Shown here: piece after piece, positions 8,981 through 16,741 of the stretch
How the letters are laid out: each line of letters opens with the position of its first letter
Position numbering within the stretch: position 1 is the first letter of the stretch
Source of the DNA: an uncultured Oscillospiraceae bacterium
GTDB taxonomy: Bacteria; Bacillota; Clostridia; Oscillospirales; Oscillospiraceae
Length of the DNA: 64,000 nucleotides
Assembly (NCBI GenBank): GCA_934631005.1
Contig: CAKTXA010000001.1
Span: 107,338-171,337 of the forward strand
Direction of reading: 5' to 3'
The notes under the pieces: model-generated
Database searches by the model: none
Seen by the model: the letters and a program-made list of their open reading frames with translations, nothing else
Told to the model about the DNA's origin: nothing
Program-made: the position numbers and the translations under genes

Positions 8981-11900
8981 GACGCTCCCTCCCGCACGAC
9001 TAAAAAGCAGATCAGTTCAAAATCGTCCAGCCCGGACACCTGACTGAGTAATGCGCTCGTGCCGCCGGCGGAGAACAGGCTGTCGAGGTCACTGTCCTCC
9101 TTCGCGTCCAGAATGGACAGCACCGCGTCCTCCAGCAGTCCGGAATACACGGACATATCCCGCCCGTCGTTCGTTTCCCGATTGAACGCCTGATAGAGCG
9201 CTTCAATCGGCTTGTCCTTTCCCCGGCAAAGCTGCCGCATCGCGTCCAGCGTGTCTTTTGGGGAAAGGTGGCCGTGAACTGTGACGCCTTCCTCGCTCAA
9301 GTAGACCAGATAATAGGGGTGCAGACGGTTTCGCTGGTCGGTGTCAACCTCGTTATGCACATTTTTCAGCACAAACACCACGCCCGGCGGCGCGTCCGGT
9401 GTTGCTGCCGCGACGGCGCTGATACCGCCCGGACTGTTTTCCAGCTCCGGGTGCGTTTTGCTGTATTCCAGAAGCTCCATACGGAACTCGTTCAATCCCA
9501 AATCTGTGATGGAAACACCCGTTCCCATCTCCTCCAGATCAACGACCTCCGTCTGCAATCGCTGTAACTGCCGCCTGCGGTATTCCAGATCACCCTGCTC
9601 CTCCGGCGAGAGAAGATTGTCATCGCCCGTGGACGTCATGACCAGCGCCTTCATGCGCAGCTCCACGCGCGCTTTCAGATTGATGTACGAGTCGAGGTCG
9701 AGATCCGGCCAGAAGTTGATGAGCTGGATCTTGTCATTGCGGCTGCCGATGCGGTCGATCCGCCCAAACCGCTGCACCAGCCGCACGGGGTTCCAGTGAA
9801 TGTCATAGTTGACCAGGCAATCGCAGTCCTGCAAATTCTGCCCCTCTGAAATGCAGTCTGTCGCAATCAGAATGTCGATGTCCGGCCCGTCCGGCATAAG
9901 CGCGGCCTTGTCCTTGGAAATGGGCGAAAAGCAGGTCAGAATGTTATTGAGGTCTGCCTTGAATTTCGGAACGCTCGTCCGCCCATCGACCGAGCCGGTC
10001 ACCAGCGCGGTATTCAGGCCGTAGGTTTCTTTGGCATATGCGCTGATATTCGTGAACAGATATTCTGCCGTGTCGGAAAACGCCGTGAAGACAATGACCT
10101 TTTTGTTGCCGGGGTTGATCGGCTGCGCGATTTTTCCGGCAATCGTCGCAAGCAGCATTCGCAGCTTGCTGTCATGCTCCGGCGTAATATCGGCTACCAT
10201 GCCGACGAGCAGATTCAAAATCTGCAAATCTGCCTGCAAATCCTGCTGCCATGTCAGATAGTCCATATCCGCGAGCGCGATATGCACTTTCTTCCCGACG
10301 GCCAGCAGATCATTTTCTGCATCGTCCGCATCAAAGTCCGCACTCCCGGCTGTGAGATCCTGCAATTCCATCGTCTGGTTGGGATCAAAGACGTTGATCG
10401 TTTCCAGTGTATCTGCAATCAATTTCTGAATGCGCTGCAAGGTCAGGCGGAACGAATGCACAGAGCTTTCCAGTCGCTTGAGCAGGTTAATGCTCATCAG
10501 GCGGCGGATGCCCTGTTCCCGCCCTGCCTGCGTCAGGCTGTTTTTGCCCTCATGGTTCAGATCGGCGTACTTTGCCATCCGACTGGGAAGAATGTAGTTG
10601 GACGGCGTGTAAATGCTCAGCGTCAGGCTGATGATCAAATCGTAAATTTCGCCGTAGGTGATCGCGTCAGACAGGTCGGTCAGCGGCGGCCGCTTGGAAA
10701 GCGGCGGCAGACGCGTCGGGAAGTGGCCGATCTCGTTCATGTTGTAATATTTTTCAATGTGCTTTCTGGAACGCGCAATCGTAACGCTGTCCAGAATCTC
10801 AAAGAAATCAAAGTCCAGCATCCGCATCAGCTGGTCTGTGGTGCGCAGCTCCGCATCGGAATTGCTCCACGCGTTAAAGGCTTTTTGCGCGTTGCGGAAA
10901 ATTTCTTCTACGCTTCGGTGCGTGGAAAGCTTGTCCGCCCACGCGCTGCTGTTGCCCTCATAGGCCAACGCGAGCTGGTTGCGCAGGTCATAGAAGCGGT
11001 TATTCACAGGCGTTGCCGACAGCATCAGTACCCGCGTTCTCGCGCCCGGACGGATGACCTTGTTCATAAGCCGCGTGTAGCGGTTTTCCTTGCCCTCTTT
11101 GTCGGCGTCGCCGCCGTTGCGGAAATTGTGCGATTCATCGATCACCACGAGGTCATACGCAGACCAATTCAGTTTCGAGAGGTCCGTTCCGCCGGAGAAA
11201 CCGCCGGACCGCGATAGATCCGTGTGGTACAAAACGTCATACCGCAGTCGATCCGCCGCGATGGGGTTATTGACGTAGTTCGCTTTGTAGGTCGTCCAGT
11301 TGTCCGCAAGCTTCTTGGGGCAGAGCACCAGCACGCGCAGGTTGCGGTTTTCGTAGTATTTGATAACGGCCAGCGCAGTGAATGTCTTGCCGAGACCAAC
11401 GCTGTCCGCCAGAATGCAGCCGTTATACTGTTCCAGCTTACTGATAATCGCAAGAACGGCATCCTTCTGGAATGTATAAAGCTTGTTCCAGACCTTGCTC
11501 TCGCGGAAACCGTTGGTATCGTTCGGCAGATCGTCTGCAGATACATTGGTCAGGAAATCGCTGAAAATATGGTAGAGCGCGAAGAAATACAGAAACTCCG
11601 GGCTGTTTTCCCGGTACGCAGTAGTGATACGTTCGAGTACCTGCTCCGTCACATTCTTCATTTTTCTGCGGTCTGCCCAGAGCTGGTCAAAGAGCGTTAA
11701 GTATACCTTGCTCTCCGGCGCTTCAATTTTATTGATCATGCTGAACATATTTCCGCCGCGCTCGCAGCCAAGCTCGGCGCGTGTAAAGCCGCTGATGGGT
11801 GCGTAGGCACTGGGCGCGTCGCCGTCCACCGTCAGAAATCCCGGCATCTGTTCGTCTGTGCTATTGGACTTAAAGACGGCCTTCTGCCGAATCCAGTCGG

Positions 11901-12213
11901 CACATTCTTTGGAGATGGCACGCTGCGTAAACGCATTGCGCAGACGAATCTCAAATTCGCTGCCGTGCAGCGCCTTTTCTCGGTTGCGCCGCGGGATATA
12001 AAACTCGCGCTGCTCCTGCTTTGGCTGCTCTGCCAAAAAGGTCGGAGACGTAAAAATAAAGCGCAGCGCATCGATCTGGAGCAGCTGCGTCTTGAGCTCT
12101 TCAAAGGCATAGACTGAAAAGCAGGCAGCCGCGATAGAAAGCCTGCTGCCTGCACGAAGATCCTGTTTCAGTTCGTCTGACAGCTTCTCCGTAATATTGT
12201 TGATGATTTTCAT
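8974..12213 (-). CDS. SNF2-family helicase with N-terminal PLD-like domain
   Basis: A 1079-residue superfamily 2 helicase, the first gene of the operon. Residues 1-130 resemble the phospholipase-D-like module often fused to these helicases. Walker A is LADSVGLGKTF (about 268-279) and motif II is VVIDESHNFRN (DESH near 359-362). Motif VI is RLVQRFGRIDRIGSRND in the second RecA lobe. A coiled-coil segment (EYRRRQLQRLQTEVVDLEEM) follows. The start has GTGAGGG upstream. The protein probably translocates on duplex DNA using ATP. With DUF4391, Mod and Res it forms a recurrent anti-phage-type cassette rather than a classical two-gene type III system. No HKD catalytic motif is obvious, so nuclease activity of the N-terminus is doubtful. 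Confidence 0.88.
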   Translation of the reverse strand: MKIINNITEKLSDELKQDLRAGSRLSIAAACFSVYAFEELKTQLLQIDALRFIFTSPTFLAEQPKQEQREFYIPRRNREKALHGSEFEIRLRNAFTQRAISKECADWIRQKAVFKSNSTDEQMPGFLTVDGDAPSAYAPISGFTRAELGCERGGNMFSMINKIEAPESKVYLTLFDQLWADRRKMKNVTEQVLERITTAYRENSPEFLYFFALYHIFSDFLTNVSADDLPNDTNGFRESKVWNKLYTFQKDAVLAIISKLEQYNGCILADSVGLGKTFTALAVIKYYENRNLRVLVLCPKKLADNWTTYKANYVNNPIAADRLRYDVLYHTDLSRSGGFSGGTDLSKLNWSAYDLVVIDESHNFRNGGDADKEGKENRYTRLMNKVIRPGARTRVLMLSATPVNNRFYDLRNQLALAYEGNSSAWADKLSTHRSVEEIFRNAQKAFNAWSNSDAELRTTDQLMRMLDFDFFEILDSVTIARSRKHIEKYYNMNEIGHFPTRLPPLSKRPPLTDLSDAITYGEIYDLIISLTLSIYTPSNYILPSRMAKYADLNHEGKNSLTQAGREQGIRRLMSINLLKRLESSVHSFRLTLQRIQKLIADTLETINVFDPNQTMELQDLTAGSADFDADDAENDLLAVGKKVHIALADMDYLTWQQDLQADLQILNLLVGMVADITPEHDSKLRMLLATIAGKIAQPINPGNKKVIVFTAFSDTAEYLFTNISAYAKETYGLNTALVTGSVDGRTSVPKFKADLNNILTCFSPISKDKAALMPDGPDIDILIATDCISEGQNLQDCDCLVNYDIHWNPVRLVQRFGRIDRIGSRNDKIQLINFWPDLDLDSYINLKARVELRMKALVMTSTGDDNLLSPEEQGDLEYRRRQLQRLQTEVVDLEEMGTGVSITDLGLNEFRMELLEYSKTHPELENSPGGISAVAAATPDAPPGVVFVLKNVHNEVDTDQRNRLHPYYLVYLSEEGVTVHGHLSPKDTLDAMRQLCRGKDKPIEALYQAFNRETNDGRDMSVYSGLLEDAVLSILDAKEDSDLDSLFSAGGTSALLSQVSGLDDFELICFLVVREGASC

Positions 12214-12274
12214 TTCGTTCCCTCACCGCTAAATTCTTGTTTATAGTCGTCAAAATTCCAGATTTAATATTTAT

Positions 12275-12303
12275 AGTATATATTCCGTGCATAAAAATAT
12301 CAA
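12275..12303 (-). promoter_or_regulatory. Predicted promoter of the helicase-DUF4391-mod-res operon
   Basis: Reading the minus strand, TTGATA and TATACT are separated by 17 bases, about 60 bases before the helicase start. The motif TTATAGT occurs three times in this divergent intergenic space (near 12241, 12271 and 12332) and could be an operator half-site for the XRE protein encoded on the other side. Confidence 0.6.
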
Positions 12304-12359
12304 TAGTCTGTTTTCTATTGATGAATAATACTTATAGTCATTGATAGAGGTGAACAGGC

Positions 12360-12692
12360 ATGAGCATTGCAAAGATTATCGGAGATCGGATTCGCGCGTA
12401 TCGCAACCAAAAGGGATGGAGTCAGGAATATCTGGCTGAAAAAGCAGATGTCCACCACACCTATATCGGCCAGTTGGAGCGCGGCGAAAAAAACGCCACG
12501 ATTGAGAGCATTTCAAAAATCGCCGGAGCGCTGGGCGTGTCTCTTTCCAGACTCTTTGAAAATATCAACATCGAGCAGCAGGAAGATAATCTCCCCGCGC
12601 AGTGCTATGCTCTGCTGCAGGAGCAGCCCGTGAACGATCAAAAGGCGTTGGTAGAAATTCTGGCTGCGCTGATTCAATATAAAAACGCGTAA
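12360..12692 (+). CDS. XRE-family transcriptional regulator
   Basis: A 110-residue protein. Residues 5-62 form a Cro/C1-type helix-turn-helix (WSQEYLAEKADVHHTYIGQLERGEKN), and a short C-terminal helical extension follows, perhaps for dimerisation. GAGGTG is a good ribosome binding site. It is divergent from the five-gene defence operon and shares its promoter region. By position it is likely to repress or time expression of the helicase/R-M genes and itself, a common arrangement that lets methylation precede restriction. The regulatory link is inferred. Confidence 0.85.
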   Translation: MSIAKIIGDRIRAYRNQKGWSQEYLAEKADVHHTYIGQLERGEKNATIESISKIAGALGVSLSRLFENINIEQQEDNLPAQCYALLQEQPVNDQKALVEILAALIQYKNA

Positions 12693-12905
12693 AAACCACC
12701 GACGATGGCAGCTGCTCTCATCGGTAATTCGTATACTTCGGTGCACATTCCTTGCTGAAGCAAAAAATCTTGACACAGCATAATTTGTATATATACTAAA
12801 AGTATAGAGTTCCTGTTTATATACTTCGGCACCATTTTTGCCAGAAGTGTTCGTTTCTTCCCACAGAGCTAGGCTTTGCTATATTCTTTATTAAAACAAA
12901 TTCTT

Positions 12906-12941
12906 GAGCAGCTTTCCCATAATGGGAGAGTTGCTCTTTTT
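12906..12941 (+). terminator. Terminator after the XRE regulator
   Basis: GAGCAGCTTTCCCA pairs with TGGGAGAGTTGCTC across a TAA loop and is followed by TTTTT. Confidence 0.75.
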
Positions 12942-12960
12942 CGCTGAGATTAAAATTCAA

Positions 12961-12994
12961 GGGCGTGGAGATACATGTTTCTCCACGCCCTTTT
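12961..12994 (+). terminator. Second terminator, left boundary of the hairpin tract
   Basis: GGGCGTGGAG and CTCCACGCCC form a perfect 10-bp stem followed by TTTT. Together with the preceding hairpin it isolates the XRE gene from the structured region to the right. Confidence 0.75.
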
Positions 12995-13037
12995 CATATA
13001 GATTGCATCTTTATATTAAAATAGCTATCTTTTCAAA

Positions 13038-13550
13038 ATCCAAGACCTGTAAAGTGTGATAATTGTCCGAACTTAGCTCCTGATTGCAGCTGCCTGTGAG
13101 ATGTAACAAGGCCCTGCCGTCTTACTACGGTTGACGTTAATCCTGTAGTCGCGCCGAATGCGTGTATGTGAATTGGGCTTCGCCGCCCCCGCCTTCGTCA
13201 CATCGCCGGATATCTGATGTGACCTGACAATTATCACATGAATCTATTTCGAAGTGTGCCTGCTCGCAGCGACAGGCACATAGGAATTCTACAGCTGCAA
13301 TGAACTCCAGCAAAAGAAAGAGCTCCGCCGGTTGGCTCTTATCTTTGAATGAACTCTTTTCTCACAAAGAGTTCCCGGTGAACTGGTTATTTGACCGTCA
13401 CTCGACGGGAAAATAACCAGTGAACCCTATAAAGCCGGCCGTTTTGGACGCCTTTAGCAAGCTCCATAACGTGGTTAACGGATACCTAATCAAAAGTCTG
13501 CGCTGTATTTAACACGCCGCAATATGGCGGATGGCAGCATAATATGCTGA
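13038..13550 (+). ncRNA. Hairpin-rich tract upstream of the integrase (candidate structured RNA or recombination region)
   Basis: Between the XRE gene and the integrase (12693-13578) there is no convincing ORF. A 13-bp stem joins TGTGATAATTGTC (13055-13067) to its exact complement at 13226-13238, enclosing about 160 bases. Inside is GTCACATC/GATGTGAC (13197-13204/13216-13223). Further stems follow: TGTGCCTG/CAGGCACA (13255/13273), AAGAGC/GCTCTT (13318/13335), GAACTCTTT/AAAGAGTTC (13351/13366), ACTGGTTATTT/AAATAACCAGT (13382/13411, with inner CCGTC/GACGG), and CAGCAT/ATGCTG (13535/13544). A possible promoter, TTGCAT-17-TATCTT, is at 13003-13031. It could be a long structured RNA, an integrase leader or a recombination site; the sequence alone cannot separate these. 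Confidence 0.4.
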
Positions 13551-13578
13551 TTTTGGATATACAAAGGTGGCTAAACGA

Positions 13579-14574
13579 ATGAGTAAAAAGAACACATTTT
13601 TTGCTCCAAGGCGAAAAAAGCAAGGGAGCCTTACATATCAAATTAAACACTCGGAGCTAGAGCGTAAAGAAAAGAAAGATACGCCAATGCTGAAGAAAAC
13701 AGAAGAGCAATATAAGAAACACGCGTTGAAATATGCGGAATGGGCGAAAACTACTTATGGCTGCAGGACGTTGGAAGATTGCAAAGCCCACATTCAGGAC
13801 TATGCGAATTTTTTAACTGCCAACGGTAAGACGTCCTCCACGACGCATACATATCTCGCGGGTATTTGCAGGGTGTTCGATGTTCCGCTTGAAAATATAA
13901 ACAAGCCAATTCGTATCGTTGCCGAGAACACACGCTCTCGCGGCATTAAAGCTGTGGATACTCGAAAAGATGCTGGCCGTGAGACGTCTCCGCGTCTATA
14001 TGATTTTGCGTCCATAGTTGGCATTCGCCGCAATGAATATCTGCATTTAGCCCCAGATGACCTTGTTATAGATGACTTTGGTAACTGGTGTATACGCGTA
14101 AAAAAGGGCAAGGGTGGAAAACGTCAACTCCAACGAATATTGCCGGAGGAACTGCCTGCTATAAAAGCCGTCTTTGACAATCCAGCTACTCCGGAGCATT
14201 TATTCTCAAAGGGAGAAATGAACAATAAGATAGACCTTCATCATTTGCGTGCGCTGCGAGCACAGAAAATGTATCGCTATTATTTAGATAGAATTGAAAA
14301 CGAAACAGGGTATCGGGCGCAACTCATCAATGAAATCCGTCGCGTCTGGGAACAAGATGATGAAGCGCGCAAGGAAAACGGCTACAAAGCAAAGCGCTGG
14401 TCAGATATGAAAGTCACCGTGAATTATATTTTGCGCGGAAACAATCGCAAACTTGCCAAAAAGCACGGACTTCCGTTGCAATATGACCGGTTAGCGCTTC
14501 TTGCTGTTTCAATTTTCCATCTGAGCCATTGGCGTCACGATGTCACCGTCGCAAATTATCTTTTGGCGTTATAA
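13579..14574 (+). CDS. Tyrosine recombinase / integrase
   Basis: A 331-residue site-specific integrase, starting at the ATG that follows AAAGGTGG by eight bases. The basic N-terminal region (MSKKNTFFAPRRKK) precedes a SAM-like core-binding domain (about 40-105). The catalytic set is present: Arg in VGIRRNEYLHL (about 150), Lys in KGKGGKRQ, His-x-x-Arg in DLHHLRALR (about 221-224), His in FHLSHWRHD, and the nucleophilic Tyr in VANYLLAL, only a few residues from the C-terminus. Related enzymes excise and integrate mobile elements or invert DNA. The structured tract just upstream may contain its target sites. The gene ends before a hairpin shared with the convergent RecD-like gene. Confidence 0.85.
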   Translation: MSKKNTFFAPRRKKQGSLTYQIKHSELERKEKKDTPMLKKTEEQYKKHALKYAEWAKTTYGCRTLEDCKAHIQDYANFLTANGKTSSTTHTYLAGICRVFDVPLENINKPIRIVAENTRSRGIKAVDTRKDAGRETSPRLYDFASIVGIRRNEYLHLAPDDLVIDDFGNWCIRVKKGKGGKRQLQRILPEELPAIKAVFDNPATPEHLFSKGEMNNKIDLHHLRALRAQKMYRYYLDRIENETGYRAQLINEIRRVWEQDDEARKENGYKAKRWSDMKVTVNYILRGNNRKLAKKHGLPLQYDRLALLAVSIFHLSHWRHDVTVANYLLAL

Positions 14575-14620
14575 AAATCCCTAGAACCAAGTGAAGCAGA
14601 ACATCACTCGGTTCTAGGGA
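14571..14620 (-). terminator. Terminator between integrase and RecD-like gene
   Basis: TCCCTAGAACC (14578) pairs with GGTTCTAGGGA (14610), with an inner GTGA/TCAC. On the minus strand it is followed by TTTTTAT, so it chiefly terminates the RecD-like transcript. Confidence 0.75.
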
Positions 14621-14627
14621 GCGAAAA

Positions 14628-16130
14628 TTACGCGGTACGATTCCAGCCGCGGCGAACTTGATTTGTTTTAGCAACCAACATAGACTTTCGAGGCTCTGGC
14701 TGATTCTTTAACGCGTCGTCTACGGCGGCGCGATTGCCGACGATGATGACCTGCGTTGTAGCCCGTGAAATTGCTGTGTATAACAAGTTGCGCTTGCGCA
14801 GCCGTTTACCTTGCTTGCCCATATAAACAATGACAGTTTCAGCCTGTCCACCCTGCGCCTTATGAACGGTACAGGCGTAAGACAAGGTCAGATAGTCGCG
14901 CGCCTCACTATATGCAAAGCACGGATAGCGGCCGTCAGGCAGCTGCACTTCGGCATAATGCTTGCCCCACAAATCCTCATCGAAATGCAGTGCGCCGACG
15001 TCACCATTGTAACAGTGATGCTTTGCATTGTTTTTCAAAATCATCACAGTGTCACCCTCGCGAAGTGACCCTAATTCCTGTTTATCGCTGTCCGGAGGAT
15101 TCATGGTCTGCTGCATCTTCTTGTTAATATCTGCAACCAAGTCCTTGGTCGGAGCCAGAATCCGTACATCCTGACAACTCAGCATACCGATTTCCGCAAG
15201 TTCACAAATTGTGTCAACTTCTTGGTCTTCCGGAGTTTCTTTCAGAACGAAGCTATCATCGAACTGCAGGTCATCAAAACACTGAATTGACGCATACCGA
15301 TGCACATTGTGTGTCAGCGCTTTGGCCTCCGTGTCTTGCCGGTACTGTGTTCTCAGCAGAATATTAGGTGTTCCAAGCGCCAGCAAATCCCGAAGTACGT
15401 TGCCCGCACTGACCGCCTCCAACTGATATGGGTCACCTACCAAAATCAGGCGGCAGTCACTCGGCATCCTTGACAGCAAACCAGCTAATAACTCCAATGA
15501 CAGCATTGACGCTTCATCTACAATAATTAAATCCAGCATATTCCACTTGACTCTGGACAAAAAATCTTCGTCAGGTGCTAAACCGAGCGCACTGTGAACC
15601 GTTCGCGCGTAGTATCCAGTCGACTCGTGCAGATTGTGCGCTGCCATGCCCGTCGGCGCGGCCAGGAGAACCGTCTTGTGCTCACCAGTCATGTAAATGT
15701 CCATGATAGAACGGATAATCGTCGTCTTGCCGCTGCCTGCACCGCCCATGATGATACTCAATTTATGAAAAAATGCCATCTGAACGGCTTCTCGCTGCGT
15801 ATCGTCTAACAGAATTTCACCCGCATAGAGTTCACCCGGAAGCTCCGGTGCACTGGTATCATTGTCCGCCAGAATCTCCGCAAGCTGTTTGGCACAAGTA
15901 TTCTCATATTCCAGTGTCCGCTTTAGGTACAGGCGCTTGCCCTCAACCACAAGATACCCCATGCGGATAAGTTCGTGCTTTCCCTGCAAAAAGCTTTTGT
16001 AGGTCAGATGCTCATTTTGCAGCTTGCAAAGTGCGTAGAGCTTGTCGTCGTCCGTATAACTGTCCCCATTATTTTCGATGTCATTCATTTTGTCCAAGAT
16101 GAATGAAAATGGGTTTTCGCGGAATTTCAT
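14628..16130 (-). CDS. RecD-like ATP-dependent DNA helicase (mobile-element copy)
   Basis: A 500-residue superfamily 1B helicase. It has Walker A MGGAGSGKTTIIRS, motif II LIIVDEASMLS, GDPYQLEAV, and the C-terminal UvrD/RecD motif LTLSYACTVHKAQGGQ ... LLYTAISRAT. It is shorter than chromosomal RecD2 (a 739-residue copy is at 57403-59622) and lacks the long N-terminal helix-hairpin-helix region. I chose the start MKFREN at 16130 because AGGAGG lies seven bases upstream; the longer open frame runs back through the structured leader. A consensus promoter overlapped by RHH-type operator boxes precedes it. The leader contains an exact complement of the ribosome binding site. It probably serves DNA transfer or maintenance of the element. 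Confidence 0.85.
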   Translation of the reverse strand: MKFRENPFSFILDKMNDIENNGDSYTDDDKLYALCKLQNEHLTYKSFLQGKHELIRMGYLVVEGKRLYLKRTLEYENTCAKQLAEILADNDTSAPELPGELYAGEILLDDTQREAVQMAFFHKLSIIMGGAGSGKTTIIRSIMDIYMTGEHKTVLLAAPTGMAAHNLHESTGYYARTVHSALGLAPDEDFLSRVKWNMLDLIIVDEASMLSLELLAGLLSRMPSDCRLILVGDPYQLEAVSAGNVLRDLLALGTPNILLRTQYRQDTEAKALTHNVHRYASIQCFDDLQFDDSFVLKETPEDQEVDTICELAEIGMLSCQDVRILAPTKDLVADINKKMQQTMNPPDSDKQELGSLREGDTVMILKNNAKHHCYNGDVGALHFDEDLWGKHYAEVQLPDGRYPCFAYSEARDYLTLSYACTVHKAQGGQAETVIVYMGKQGKRLRKRNLLYTAISRATTQVIIVGNRAAVDDALKNQPEPRKSMLVAKTNQVRRGWNRTA

Positions 16131-16135
16131 ATAAT

Positions 16136-16263
16136 ATCCTCCTAATAAATTGTTCGTCGAAATGCACTGCGCAGTTCTGGCCTGCACAGTACACTCCAAA
16201 CAAATTAGGAGGATGTGCGGTGCCTTACTCACCCTGCTATCATACCGGCGGTCGCAACGCCGG
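16136..16263 (-). promoter_or_regulatory. Structured 5' leader of the RecD-like gene with RBS-sequestering stem
   Basis: On the minus strand, about 19 bases after the predicted transcription start, CCGGCG-TTGCGAC-CGCCGG (16263-16245) forms hairpin 1. GGTG-AGTAAGG-CACC (16233-16219) forms hairpin 2. Then ATCCTCCTAAT (16214-16204) is the exact complement of ATTAGGAGGAT (16146-16136), which contains the ribosome binding site. Between those two strands ACTGTGCAG/CTGCGCAGT makes an inner hairpin. The same two-hairpin module, with identical loops but different paired stems, heads the mazF transcript. This looks like translational control by an RNA element. I do not recognise it as a known riboswitch class. 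Confidence 0.6.
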
Positions 16264-16288
16264 AATGACTTGCTATCGACTTAGCTAC

Positions 16289-16334
16289 ATTATAGGATAT
16301 ATGGTCGTATATGTCAAGCGTATGTACGACTATA
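16289..16334 (-). promoter_or_regulatory. Consensus promoter of the RecD-like gene with overlapping palindromic operator boxes
   Basis: On the minus strand, TTGACA (16317-16312) and TATAAT (16294-16289) are both perfect and 17 bases apart. Two inverted boxes overlap it: ATATGGTCGTATAT in the spacer (about 16298-16312) and TATGTACGACTATAT (16320-16334) just upstream of -35. The same paired boxes lie in front of the RHH gene, so the RHH protein is the obvious candidate repressor. Confidence 0.75.
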
Positions 16335-16337
16335 TTT

Positions 16338-16376
16338 TCAAAAAAGAAACAGGAGCAATCCACCTCGGATTACTCC
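16338..16376 (-). terminator. Terminator of the RHH regulator gene
   Basis: GGAGCAATCC/GGATTACTCC (16352-16376) forms a stem, and the minus strand then runs into a T-rich stretch (complement of 16338-16346). Confidence 0.65.
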
Positions 16377-16383
16377 CGCAAGA

Positions 16384-16578
16384 TTATCTGCCTCGTTCGA
16401 TTCTCTCATCAATCGCCTTATTGATAAAAGCCGTCACGCTTTCACCGCTTTCCGCAGCGTGCGCTTGAATCATGGAGCGACGCTCCGGCGTCATACGCAC
16501 TTTGACTTCGACATATTGCTGCATGTACTTCTTATGCGCGCGTTTCTGCGCGTCGGACACTGCTTTTTTCTCCTCCAT
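16384..16578 (-). CDS. Small ribbon-helix-helix (Arc/CopG-like) regulator
   Basis: A 64-residue basic protein. The segment YVEVKVRMTPERRSMIQAHA has the beta-strand pattern of an RHH DNA-contacting arm. It is followed by ESGESVTAFINKAIDERIER, the second RHH helix. I chose the MEEKK start at 16578 because an AGGATG-type site precedes it. RHH dimers bind short palindromes; two matching sets of boxes (TAGTCGTA / TACGACCATAT) flank this gene, at 16298-16334 and 16603-16660. This suggests autorepression plus control of the RecD-like gene and perhaps mazF. Beside MazF it could also act as an antitoxin, although the genes are divergent. Confidence 0.75.
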   Translation of the reverse strand: MEEKKAVSDAQKRAHKKYMQQYVEVKVRMTPERRSMIQAHAAESGESVTAFINKAIDERIERGR

Positions 16579-16602
16579 GTGGTCACATCCTATCATTTTT
16601 AA

Positions 16603-16670
16603 CATATATAGTCGTATTTATTTGTTTACCTTGCAATATAGATATGTACGACCATATATGATATTATACT
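16603..16670. promoter_or_regulatory. Divergent promoter region with RHH-type operator boxes
   Basis: CATATATAGTCGTAT (16603-16617) and TATGTACGACCATATATG (16643-16660) are inverted copies of the same box seen before the RecD-like gene. A palindromic TTGCAA (16631-16636) lies midway and could serve as -35 in either direction, with -10-like TATATG or TATACT on the plus side and TATATA on the minus side. The region would drive the RHH gene leftward and the mazF leader rightward. Confidence 0.55.
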
Positions 16671-16686
16671 GGTAAGTTAAAAAGCG

Positions 16687-16741
16687 GCAGCGGTTGGGAG
16701 TTGCGACCTCCCGACCGCCTGCACGGATGAGTAAGGCATCC
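16687..16741 (+). promoter_or_regulatory. Two-hairpin leader module upstream of mazF
   Basis: GCGGTTGGGAG (16690-16700) and CTCCCGACCGC (16708-16718) pair around loop TTGCGAC. GGATG (16725-16729) and CATCC (16737-16741) pair around loop AGTAAGG. Both loops are identical to those in the RecD-like leader, while both stems differ and stay paired. The rest of the 16579-16925 gap is leader sequence without an ORF that I trust. Confidence 0.6.

Noticed and set aside
1..12692. The defence region as BREX or DISARM
   Set aside because: No PglZ, BrxC, DrmA or DUF1998 gene is seen; Mod and Res motifs fit type III restriction-modification.
13055..13240. The hairpin tract as a tRNA or tmRNA gene
   Set aside because: No T-loop, anticodon arm or CCA-end pattern could be found in the paired segments.
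16131..16232. An N-terminal extension of the RecD-like helicase (34 residues)
   Set aside because: It would translate the structured leader and ignore a good AGGAGG with an ATG at 16130.
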